From assembly GCA_025766275.1 (NCBI GenBank), contig JAFKAC010000030.1, positions 186,001 to 250,000 on the forward strand: a stretch of 64,000 nucleotides of DNA. The letters are read 5' to 3'. The notes under the pieces are model-generated. The model was not told the DNA's origin and made no database searches. It worked only from the letters and a program-made list of their open reading frames with translations. Positions 56,001-64,000 of the stretch are shown here, in pieces. This DNA is from Lactarius indigo (lineage: Eukaryota; Basidiomycota; Agaricomycetes; Russulales; Russulaceae). Each line of letters begins with the position of its first letter. The first letter of the stretch is position 1. The translations under genes and the position numbers were made by a program.

Positions 56001-56399
56001 GGAATACGAGGTCGAGGCTGTCTTGGACTCCCGGCACTTCGGCAGAAGGAAGAAATTGCAATACTTGATCAAATGGAAGGGATATCCAGACTCGGAGAAC
56101 CAGTGGTTCGATAAGGATGACGTATTTGCCCCGGAAGCAATAAAGGAGTATCAAGCAGGCCGGACAGCGGCACGACACCTTAAAAGCCAGCTTCCAGATG
56201 ATCAGGGAGAGTATCCCTCCTACATCCGATCCTCTTGTACTTCTATGCCCACTTCTCCTCTCAGACATGTCACCACGGCGATCCTCCTCGACCAAGTCGC
56301 ACAAGACGCTGCCAACATCCTCCAAGACAATGAAGAAACCGTGGTTCCACAGGTCCAGCTCACTCCGTACACACCTGCAAACATGCGAGCGGGGCATAT

Positions 56400-57140
56400 T
56401 GTCACGCCTCTGCGGGGGCGTGGTCTTCTGTAATGGCTTCCTGTCACATGGCAGTCAACAGCCAAGTTGGATTGGCACTGTGTGCAGCGACTCCCAAGGT
56501 CCTCTGTAACAGCCCCTGTGCTGAGGTAGCTGAGTCTGTGACAATCCCCCTATGCTGAGGTGGGAAGGTCCTTCTGTAACAGCCCCTTGTGCTAAGGTGA
56601 CTGAGTCTGTAGCAATGGACGAGCGCGGAGGCCTAAGTCCAAAGGTTACGTGTCACTGGGCTGACCAGTAAGACAGAAAGATGGCAAGAGCGGAGTTTAA
56701 GGGGAAGCCTGCACAGAGGCTGAGAGGGGAATGACCCAAAGAGGATAAGGGTCAAGGGTCAGAGGTTCAGGGTCAAGGGCTTTGAGTGCTGAAGGGACTG
56801 AAGCACTCAAGGAGTCAATGGAGATACAACGCAGATGATTGATTAAGCCAAAGCTAAGGAGCTAAGGCGCACTACAGGGTTCCTTATATAGTACAGGATT
56901 GTGCCTGAGCGCATAGTGCTACTGGTTGCTATAGATAGAACGATGTGCTGGCAAAATGGTGTCAACATTGTGCGAGATGGTGTTATGCCAGCAAGGCAGG
57001 AGAAGGGTGGATAAGAATAGCACAGAAGGTGCTAGAACAATCAGATAAGGGAGAAGCATAGGTCTAAATGGGCGACTGCCAAGAAGGGGAATAGATCAGA
57101 TACGGACGTAAAAGGGAAGGTAACAGGGGAGTTCATGACA
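56400..57140 (+). repeat. Solo LTR, family D (copy 4), in K ORF3
   Basis: 741 bp, TGTCACG to CATGACA, with a perfect TSD CATAT (56395-56399 and 57141-57145). Excision restores AGHITAQEWANV. Confidence 0.95.
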
Positions 57141-58178
57141 CATATCACCGCTCAAGAGTGGGCTAATGTCCTACAGAGGTTCCCCGACCCGACTCAACAG
57201 CCCGACGACAAGCAGCAGCTTGCCATCCCTCACATCTTCAGAGACGACGAAGGTAATAGGGAGCCCATCGCCGTCGTCCCCCCAGGTGACGACCTCATCG
57301 GCACGTGGGGAATTCTCCCTGCCGACTGCCCCCTCGAAGACCCAACAGGAGTTAGAAGCAGCAGAGGATTGGCGGAGAGTGGCAAAGGAGTGGGCCAACA
57401 AACAACTGCGCTTAGTGCAGAGGAGATTGAGTGAGTTGCGGCAGCGCAGACAGCGCTCCCTAACGACCAGGCTCACGCTGACGACGAGGATTACTACCCG
57501 GTCAGACATCCCCTCCTTCAAACGCACAGCCACCCTACTGATTCCCGAATCACCCCGTGGCTCGTCCACACCGACAGAACCCCCATGTCTCGAGGACGTG
57601 TGCAACTGCCCGGCGTCGCACTTCACACCCCCATTACGCACAACGACGACCCCGCACAGGTCCTTGCGCCTGAAGGGTTCCGGGTGAATCAGCAGCCCCA
57701 TTACATTCACTTCCCCATCACCGGACCTGACGGCGTAGAGAGAAATGCGAGTCATGTCCAGATTGTTGGAGGTGCGAACCCCTTTGTCCTGGGACTTATC
57801 CCGGGCTCTCCTCACCTGTACGGCAAACCACTCTACGCCTTCCCCATGCTACCACCTATGGGACGCGCCTTCATCACCCACGAGGATCTGGTCATCCTCG
57901 CTTCTGACAAAATCACCGACTGCGCCCTACACCGCATTGGGGATGAATCCCTGACTGCAGAGGTGACGCAGTACCGAGCGGCCGCCTATGAAGAAGAGCG
58001 GCTCACTGCCCGCATCCGCCAACTCCAGGCGATGCGACTAGCGGCGAGGGACAACAAGAAGGACTGTATATATCGGCTGGAGAGGGCTAACGTCTTTGAG
58101 CGGATTAGCGACGAGCAGTCCACATGGACGGCGCGAGACTTCTGGTGAGTCTGGGGACTCACGCTGAAAAGGGGGTGA

Positions 58179-58629
58179 TGTTACGGTTGCGCGCGCTTGA
58201 CCCTTACTATACCGGTTGTGGCTACGGCAGTAAGGTAGATTAGTCATGGACTCGGGGTTTATGAAGGAGTTAGGTGTTTACGGATGACTTGATCCTAGTA
58301 CAAGTAGTAGTAGTATTAGGATTGTGGTACTTACACGATACATTGGATGCTACATTACGATGACTCATAGCAGCGCTTGAAAGCCTGCTCTTCTTGTATT
58401 TAAGGTAGCTGCAGAAGACCAAGATACACCATCTTGGTCTTCTTCAATCGTCACTTCTTGTCTCTAAAACCCCGCTTCGCTCTATCAAGATATAGAGTCG
58501 TCTGAGTTTGCTAGTGTCTTCGAACATCTAGCCGTCACCTTCGTGCCATACGCCTTGTGCGTGGTTAGCTAAGTCATAGTTGCCTTCCTCGATACGCTCA
58601 AGTCGAGCTAACGTCGTGACGGCGTTACA
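58179..58629 (+). repeat. K 3' LTR
   Basis: 451 bp, TGTTACG to CGTTACA. It differs from the 5' LTR at 18 bases with no indel, all at CpG positions. Confidence 0.96.
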
Positions 58630-58634
58630 TATCG

Positions 58635-58786
58635 AGTCACCAAGGCACCGCTCAGTCAGCTATCCGTCGTAATCGCCTATCGCACTACCGTATCACTGTA
58701 AGTAAGTCCGCAACTAATCTACCTTACCGCCGTAGTTGCAACCGGTACAGTAAGGGTCCGTAGAATGTCCGAGTTGAAACGTAACA
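58635..58786 (-). repeat. H 5' LTR, outer part
   Basis: 152 bp completing the H 5' LTR beyond K, ending GAAACGTAACA at the GTCTG target copy. Confidence 0.93.
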
Positions 58787-58791
58787 GTCTG

Positions 58792-58966
58792 GATGCATGA
58801 TGTCATTAGAAGTACAGTGATGTCATGTATGATGCAATGATAAGTCCAGATTGTACAGATCAAATAATATCTAATCTACAAGTCCTGTATATCTAATCTA
58901 AAGCAGTCCATGCTGCAAGTCCGGTCCGTACAAGCCACTAAGTACGCAAGGGTTACTTTATCAACA
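58792..58966 (-). repeat. F 5' LTR, outer part
   Basis: 175 bp completing the F 5' LTR beyond H, ending TTATCAACA before the GGTGA target copy. Confidence 0.95.
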
Positions 58967-58971
58967 GGTGA

Positions 58972-59095
58972 TCCCTCGTTCGAGGGCAGCTTCGAGTTGT
59001 GGGTTGTTGAGGATATTGACGAGGGTGGTGTCGGAAACTGGTGTGTTGGTCATTGTGAAGTTGGGGGTTGGGGTGGTCATCCTGTTGTCTTCTTA
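58972..59095 (-). pseudogene. E ORF3 N-terminus and end of E pol
   Basis: The minus strand reads MTNTPVSDTTLVNILNNPQ, matching the start of A ORF3 (MTDTPVSDTTLINIL). ATG at 59080 or 59053. The pol stop TAA is at 59093-59095, about 12 nt before the first ATG, preceded by SRTI as in A (GRTI). Upstream similarity to A is lost near 59107-59122, where J begins. Confidence 0.8.
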
Positions 59096-59122
59096 TATTG
59101 TTCGTGATAAAACGCATCGGGC

Positions 59123-60898
59123 TGGCACCGTTGTCAGAAACAACTGTATTAGACAGGATAATAAAACTACTTGCCTGGCACCGTTGTCAGAAATGACTGA
59201 AGTACCAGGTGCGCGTAAGGCGACTTAAATACATCGTAAAGAACGTAGCTACTACACGTGAAATCACCAGTACCGATGATATCTCAACTAAGTAGAGGGG
59301 AACGGATTGTCCCTGATCATACTCGTAAAGTAAAGTCCGAATTGTATCTAAGGATCGTGATGCGAGACTACACCTCGCGTTTCACTCATGCCTGATGCCG
59401 AGGTAACTCGCATGTGGACACACTCTCTCATTTCAACATCTCCCCCTGATCAGACGATCCACGACCGATCTCCATCAGACCTAGGAAGACTCATACACGC
59501 CGACACCGGCGAACATCCGCAACAAGCCAGGTCCAACAAGAACCCTGTGGAATCGAACTTCCACGTGCAGGAGGCCGATTCGAGGCCGTTAACGCCTTAT
59601 TCAGGCGATAGCCAAAACCCTAATCCCCTGTCCAGCAACATGAAACCTTGTAAGTGCTCCATTCAACTATCTTTCCTGAGCACGCCGTTGAGACGCAGAC
59701 TGCACAACCCTCTTGTGACAGTCCTCCAGCACAGCCAACGCCAGAAGCTAATGCAGCGATTCAACACGTGCGACAATATCCGAGAAGGTTTCATCAACAT
59801 TTCTTTTCCGGGATATGCATGTATCCCATAGCCACCAACTTCGGCACGGTATGTCCATCTTACTTCAAAATTAAAGATCCATTCTGACTTAATGGATCTG
59901 CGACCGGACGGGAGCTCCACGACTCCCGGACTTCGTTCTTGACCAGCGCAACACATGGCGCGGTCATTTTCTTCTTTCATCCACATCTTTTCCGTTACTC
60001 CATCTCAGCAGATCATACAGATCCTGCATAACCAGCGTGTTACGATTTTGTTCCGGACTCGTTCTTTCTTACATCACTGTTCCCTTCCTACTACTATACG
60101 AGCCCTGTACGATTACGCGGACTTTACGATTACCCGGTTCCTATCACACGCCCTACTCATCGCGACCCCCTTCTGATAAAGTTCGACATGTGCTAGTGTC
60201 CGTGGTGTTCCCGATCACGCGCGGTCCTGCGTGATCTGCCCTTTGTTCTTAGTACGGTGTCCCTTTGTTCCTCTTATGTCCCATCCATTGTTCCCAGACT
60301 GGCGATGGTGCCATCTGTTTGTAGTCACTTTACTAGCCACCACCTATTTAAACCTAGCCCTACCTAGCTTGTACGGTAGACTAGACTTCTTGTGTAATAC
60401 TACACTTGAACGCCTTTGCGCCTTCATCGTCTCACGAATCCCCTTGCCTTTGCCAGACCTCCGAGTCTTGGCCTTCCTCTACAATCCAAGTGACCACTGT
60501 CCTTGTGATCCTTGTGCATCATCTTGCTGAAGCCAAGTCTCAGAGCTTGCGCTACCGACGTTTGACTGACTTAGTACAGGTCGTACGCAACGCCCCGGTA
60601 GTGGCGTTACACAGTGACAACTTTGCCTACATGAGCAACAACCAGCGACTCCACGTGGCCGACCCGTCAAACACCATTTGCCAACTCAACCACGCCAAAC
60701 AGCGCAGGCTAGGCATAGGTGTACGGCTCGAACGCCGAGGCACATTCATCGTCTCATGTGGTAGCCATGCATGTTGCAACCGATCGGCGCACCCTTCCGA
60801 CAGGTCAGGCGGCTAGCTACTATGGTACATCATCTTCAATGCGCAGAACAACACTACGACGTCGCAACGATGCGCGGAGCGTGGCAACAGATCGCTCA
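59123..60898 (-). mobile_element. Copia relic J (LTR and reverse transcriptase fragment)
   Basis: On the minus strand an LTR starts TGTTGAAATGAG at 59438 and runs to about 59123; that inner border is uncertain. A purine tract (CAGGGGGAGA) adjoins it. At about 59640-59995 a frame-shifted Copia reverse transcriptase is legible (WMKEEN, VELPSGRRSIKSEWIFNF, then a frame change). 60612-60898 may be the linker between integrase and reverse transcriptase (PRRSSRT). A solo A-type LTR is inserted in it, and element I cuts it at 60899. Confidence 0.6.
60038..60611 (+). repeat. Solo LTR, family A (plus), in J
   Basis: 574 bp, TGTTACG to CGTTACA. TSD CAGCG (60033-60037) and CAGTG (60612-60616), one C-to-T at a CpG. 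Nearly identical to 29704-30277. Confidence 0.93.
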
Positions 60899-61582
60899 TG
60901 TAACGTTACAGTAGGAACGTTCAGCTCGGCGTGAGCAAGTCTGGTCTTTCTATGTCAATGAGCGAGGGTTCAGCCGATAATGGCAAGGTTTAAGTGGTTA
61001 ACAAGGATCTCAGAGTATGACACAATACTCAAGATGTGAGAGGAGTTCAGGGGTTCAAGAGGTTCGACGATTCAGCAGAGAGTTACCCCAAGGGAATGGG
61101 AAAACAATGTATACTGTGATGGTAAAGAAGTCGAGTCTAAGGATACAAGCTACCTAGGGCCACGACTTATATAGAAAAGGGTTTGTTTGTGTGGAACAAA
61201 CAAATGGCGCAATCCGCAGCAAGCGTGAGAAGTAACACAGCAATCCGCAGCAGGCATGGGAAAAAGAAGAAAGTGTGCACAGCTATCCGCAGTAAGTGTG
61301 AGAAGAAACAAGGATATAAAAGGCAAGTGAGACATGTCTCAGTTTTAACAAAAGTGAGACACCTGCCATAAAAGGGTGCATTTAGCCCAAGTATAGTAGT
61401 AATAAAGACTTATAAGGACAATGAGTGTCTCATTGTCTCACTTTGCACTAGGAGAGAATCTTAAGGCTCCTAGTGCGCAGCAAGTCCAAGGAAGGGAAAG
61501 CCAAGAAAGGAAAGACTTTCCCGCGAACGCAAGTGTAAGTAAGAAACTAATAGTAAAGTCAAAACAAGTCCAGTCCGTAACA
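60899..61582 (-). repeat. 3' LTR of element I
   Basis: 684 bp, TGTAACG to CGTAACA on the plus strand, adjoining the purine tract (GGAGGGTAA on the minus strand). It contains ACTTATATAG near 61164 and clustered short repeats around AATCCGCAGCA. Confidence 0.88.
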
Positions 61583-61619
61583 TTACCCTCCCTTCAGAGT
61601 CCTTGTCGTCTCGACGTCC

Positions 61620-64000
61620 CTAGAAACGGTCTGTGCCAGGTTCAGGATCGTCAGTCTGTACCAGGTCATCGTCAACCCAGTCAGAGTTGTAGTTCTCCGC
61701 GATAATCTCCCGGCAGCGATGGGTGCGAAGGAACTGGAAGTGTCCGCGAACTCCGCACTTCCAGCACTGCTCATAGACGGGGCAGCGGATCTCGGCATGT
61801 CCAGGGTTGTTCCTAAAACACTTGCCACACCATTTGTTGGCAGCGTCTTCTTCTCCTGGTTGTTCTTCAAGTCGGCGCCATAGGCACTTGTTGGGCCAGT
61901 GACCTGCACTCTGGCAATGGTAGCAGTACCGCTTGGTTCGAGGGCAGTTGAAGCTGCGATGGAAGCGACTGTCACAGCGCCAGCACAGGTCTCCGTTGCG
62001 ATTTTCCCGGAGGCGAGGCATCTCTACAGGTCCTCCAGGGCGAGGGGGAAAGGGAAGGTCTTGGTGGCGGAAGAGGCGAGGTTGCTGCCATGTGTCAGCA
62101 TAGTGTTCTGCAATCCGGGTATAGGCATGTGCGGCTTCCAGCCAACTGCGCACTCCATCAAGTTCTGAGGTGGTGTTGAACAGTAGTCCATGGACTCGAT
62201 TGCATTGAGCCTGCAGATCAGTGAACTGCCTCTGGAGCATAGCCCGCTGTTCCAAACAGTGGCGGAGACGAGAGATCTCTGCATCTAGCTGTGGGGAGTT
62301 GAGATCCCTCAGTGCCTCATCTACAGCGTATGCCCGAGGGTCGTCACGTGAGAGCTGCTGCATCTGGTCATCTGACATGACTTGTGGCATAGCCCCTGGG
62401 AGACTGTCCAGGTACACAGGCTCTCCATAGACAGGCTGACCTCTACCCATACAGCCCTTCACATCTTGACGGTTACCAGTGTAGGCGATGTACTTGGCCA
62501 GGACTTTAGTACCATCAGGTTGGTTGATATAGAGAGGGTGGAAGCGAGCTGAGGTTTCTATGTTTGGGAAGAAGGGGAGGCCTGGGTGGTCGTCATCTTC
62601 GTCCGGTTCATCGTTGGCAGTGGCAGCTACCCGCTCATAGTCGATAGGGGCATCCTCCAATGGAGGCATTGATGAGTGGGAAATCACAGAGACCGGGGGA
62701 GAGTCAGGAGGAGGGGTGGAAGGAGGGAGTGGAGGAGGAGTGGCGGTTGGTTCAGGAGGGGGAGACAAGGAGGACCTTGGGACTAAGTTGGGATGTCCAT
62801 TGAAGGTTTCCAACAGTGCAACCAGTGCTGGGTTGACATCCATGGTGGTCTGTTGTTCTGGGGTTGGGGGTCGAGAGAAGAACCCTCGTTCTATGGAGCG
62901 TTCAACGAGGGCTTCAACAGAGGAGGAGCGGGAAGGCATTGTGTGCGAAGATGCAAGAGTAGAGGAGTGGGGGTCTTTTCCTTCCAACCTTGTACTTCTT
63001 ATATGTGAGGAGGGCGCTCCTTCGGCATTCGGGTGTAGCCGGAAGAAGTCTTGAATTGCTTCAGGGGCCGATACATTTTCCTCCGGTTCCCATGAGTTGT
63101 CACTGTCAGGGAAGCCCTTCCATTTGATGAGGTAATGGAGTTTACGTCGTCGTCCCTTCTTGGCAGAGTCTAGAACTTTCTCTACTTCCCATTCTTCTTC
63201 TCCGTTTATTATGTCAGGTGGGGGTCGTGGGAAGTTTTCTCCATGGAGCAGTGTTTCCCTATATGGTGTAAGTAGGTTGGCATGGAACACAGGGTGGATC
63301 TTCCATTGCAGGGGTAGGGCGAGTTCATAGTTGACCGGTGACAGGACTTTGGTAATCCTGAAGGGTCCATGTCGTTTTGGAGCTAGTTTGGCAGTTGGAT
63401 GGCTAGTCCTTATGTTTGTTCCTTCTAGCCACACCATTTCTCCTTCTTTGTATGGTTCAAACTTGGAGGGTCGCCGTGCTAGGGAATCTTGTGCTTTCTT
63501 TAGGTTGTCCTGAGCTTCCTTCCTCTTGTTCTTCAGTTCTTCAAGACGTTGTCCTACACTTGGAACTGGGGAGGGTTTTGGCGTCCATGTGGTGCGTGGG
63601 AGTTTTCCCATGATTAGTTCAAATGGGGGAATTCGGGTTGTAGCGTTGGGCCAAGAGTTATGAGCAAATTCGGCCATTGGTAACCAGGTTACCCAATCAT
63701 CCTGTCTTGCATTACACCAAAACCTTAGGTATTGTTCTAACCATTGGTTTGTTCGTTCTGACTGTCCATCTGTTTGTGGGTGGTATGCTGTTGAGATGTT
63801 CTGTTTGATGTCTAAGGCTTTGCAGAGGGCTCTTGCAAACATTGATGTGAATCGTGGGTCTCGATCGGAAATGACCTTCTTGGGAAGGCCATAGTGGCGG
63901 TAGATGTGTTGTAAATAGAGTTGTGCGACTCCGGCTGCATCTATCGTTTCGTTGCAAGGGATGAATAATGCTGCTTTCGAACAATCGTGATCTGTGACTG
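61620..64000 (-). CDS. Element I pol-ORF3 fusion (partial, intact)
   Basis: Open from the right edge (DHDCSKAALFIPCN..) to TAG near 61620, 792 codons. Integrase core (SDRDPRFTSMF, TAYHPQTDGQSERTNQ), integrase tail ([13 protein letters not shown]), chromodomain (LHYLIKWKGFPDSDNSWEP), a Pro-rich linker, then ORF3 fused in frame. ORF3 has INQPDGTKVLAKYIAY and RGQPVYGEPVYL, a helical region and four Cys/His motifs: CWRCDSRFHRSFNC, CYHCQSAGHWPNKC, CGKCFRNNPGHAEIRC and a variant CWKCGVRGHF..HRC, with an acidic end. No stop or frameshift. It is the best intact example of the post-chromodomain module here. Confidence 0.93.
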   Translation of the reverse strand, partial: VTDHDCSKAALFIPCNETIDAAGVAQLYLQHIYRHYGLPKKVISDRDPRFTSMFARALCKALDIKQNISTAYHPQTDGQSERTNQWLEQYLRFWCNARQDDWVTWLPMAEFAHNSWPNATTRIPPFELIMGKLPRTTWTPKPSPVPSVGQRLEELKNKRKEAQDNLKKAQDSLARRPSKFEPYKEGEMVWLEGTNIRTSHPTAKLAPKRHGPFRITKVLSPVNYELALPLQWKIHPVFHANLLTPYRETLLHGENFPRPPPDIINGEEEWEVEKVLDSAKKGRRRKLHYLIKWKGFPDSDNSWEPEENVSAPEAIQDFFRLHPNAEGAPSSHIRSTRLEGKDPHSSTLASSHTMPSRSSSVEALVERSIERGFFSRPPTPEQQTTMDVNPALVALLETFNGHPNLVPRSSLSPPPEPTATPPPLPPSTPPPDSPPVSVISHSSMPPLEDAPIDYERVAATANDEPDEDDDHPGLPFFPNIETSARFHPLYINQPDGTKVLAKYIAYTGNRQDVKGCMGRGQPVYGEPVYLDSLPGAMPQVMSDDQMQQLSRDDPRAYAVDEALRDLNSPQLDAEISRLRHCLEQRAMLQRQFTDLQAQCNRVHGLLFNTTSELDGVRSWLEAAHAYTRIAEHYADTWQQPRLFRHQDLPFPPRPGGPVEMPRLRENRNGDLCWRCDSRFHRSFNCPRTKRYCYHCQSAGHWPNKCLWRRLEEQPGEEDAANKWCGKCFRNNPGHAEIRCPVYEQCWKCGVRGHFQFLRTHRCREIIAENYNSDWVDDDLVQTDDPEPGTDRF

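Larger units (their letters stand above)
51852..58148 (+). pseudogene. K pol-ORF3 fusion, two TGA stops
   Basis: A frame -1 to gag. The protease active site reads DSRATDNF (51995-52003; H has DSG). A solo LTR interrupts at 52279. Reverse transcriptase is intact in motif (VYMDDIGIA), with TGA at 54064 after it. Then RNase H, integrase (HHWWL.., CVDCQRNK, ALDFITKLP, GLPRKIISDRDPRF, HPRTDGQSERTNQ) and a chromodomain (YLIKWKGYPDSENQW). The frame continues into ORF3, broken by a D LTR (56400) and TGA 57432. ORF3 has ITGPDGVERNASHV and PHLYGKPLYA, then a helical CIYRLERA segment, ending at 58148 without zinc knuckles. All LTR excisions restore the frame. Confidence 0.92.
49404..58629 (+). mobile_element. 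Ty3/Gypsy element K, complete
   Basis: A full-length chromovirus with two 451-bp LTRs and a perfect TSD TATCG (49399-49403 and 58630-58634), inserted in the 5' LTR of H. Order: self-primer site, gag, -1 shift site, protease, reverse transcriptase, RNase H, integrase, chromodomain, ORF3, purine tract (AAAAGGGGGTGA, 58167-58178). It holds solo LTRs at 52279 and 56400. Inactivated by four TGA stops, one gag indel and a protease active-site change. Confidence 0.96.
40194..58786 (-). mobile_element. Ty3/Gypsy element H, host of K
   Basis: A complete chromovirus on the minus strand, inserted in the 5' LTR of F with a perfect TSD GTCTG (40189-40193 and 58787-58791). Order on the minus strand: 5' LTR (split by K), primer site, gag, pol, ORF3, 3' LTR. 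It holds two solo D LTRs. It is related to K in gag, pol and ORF3 but carried in the opposite orientation. Confidence 0.95.
34112..58966 (-). mobile_element. Copia element F, host of H and K
   Basis: A complete element on the minus strand: 3' LTR 34112-34684, gag-pol frame 34704-39014, leader, primer-binding site 39784-39795, and a 5' LTR split by H. The TSD is GGTGA at 34107-34111 and 58967-58971, nearly 25 kb apart because of the nested insertions. Without them the element is about 6.3 kb. Confidence 0.95.
31350..59122 (-). mobile_element. Ty3/Gypsy element E (3' part), host of F, H and K
   Basis: On the minus strand: 3' LTR (31350-31913), purine tract, ORF3 in three pieces (31948-33017, 33800-34111, 58972-59080) and the last codons of pol (SRTI then TAA at 59093-59095). 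Its pol lies beyond Copia relic J and probably outside the window. It is a close relative of A. It is split by an LTR (33018-33794) and by Copia element F (34112-58966). Confidence 0.88.
60899..64000 (-). mobile_element. Ty3/Gypsy element I (3' part)
   Basis: On the minus strand: pol-ORF3 frame, purine tract and 3' LTR. The 5' half lies beyond the window. The 5 bp beyond the LTR are GCTCA. No nested insertion or stop is seen, so it is one of the younger elements here. Confidence 0.92.

Noticed and set aside
34704..58148. Classical RIP as in Neurospora (CpA to TpA)
   Set aside because: The changes concentrate at CpG, the stops are TGA rather than TAA or TAG, and non-CpG positions are nearly unchanged between LTR pairs. 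Methylated-CpG deamination fits better.

Overview
The window is repeat-dense DNA from a filamentous basidiomycete, most likely an agaricomycete. Two spliced host genes carry families typical of that class (DUF6535 and DUF6532), with short GT-AG introns of 45-84 bp. Almost everything else is LTR retrotransposon: Ty3/Gypsy chromoviruses and Ty1/Copia elements inserted into one another. The layout can be peeled apart because most insertions keep a 5-bp target-site duplication (TSD).

Left part (1-17000). The 3' end of Ty3 element A (1-2455) sits in the integrase of Ty3 element B (2456-5868), which also carries a solo LTR of family D. B lies in an array of 81-bp repeats that returns in inverted orientation about 400 bp further on (5869-7400). 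Then come a poorly coding stretch, the DUF6535 membrane-protein gene (9765-12268, minus), an inverted repeat with two 576-bp arms (12482-13827), the DUF6532 gene (14202-15349, minus) and a relic of a second DUF6535 gene into which Copia element C1 jumped.

Middle (16606-31349). C1 is a decayed Copia element split by three nests: a solo LTR of family F; a D-like LTR holding an F-type LTR that itself holds C2; and a further LTR holding two more solo LTRs. C2 (20205-27180) is a complete Copia element with one 1747-codon ORF and identical LTRs, the youngest insertion here.

Right part (31350-64000). Ty3 element E (minus) inserted in C1. Copia element F (minus) inserted in E, Ty3 element H (minus) in the 5' LTR of F, Ty3 element K (plus) in the 5' LTR of H, and solo LTRs in K. 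This is a six-level stack. A Copia relic (J), a solo A-type LTR and the 3' part of an intact Ty3 element (I, minus) follow.

Main biological points. (1) Six Ty3 families (A, B, E, H, K, I) carry an extra coding module after the integrase chromodomain. It has a conserved core around P-D-G and P-x-Y-G followed by a helical region, and in A, B, E and I a zinc-knuckle array. It is fused to pol in B, H, K and I and a separate ORF just after the pol stop in A and E. I do not recognise it as a described domain. (2) H and K look self-priming like Tf1/sushi: 11 nt after the 5' LTR complement the predicted 5' end of their own transcript. They also share a GGGAAAA -1 frameshift site and a conserved gag N-terminal region with no AUG. 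(3) Decay is dominated by CpG transitions: 18 of 20 in-frame stops are TGA, all differences between the two K LTRs fall at CpG sites, and three catalytic motifs are lost by CpG to CpA changes.
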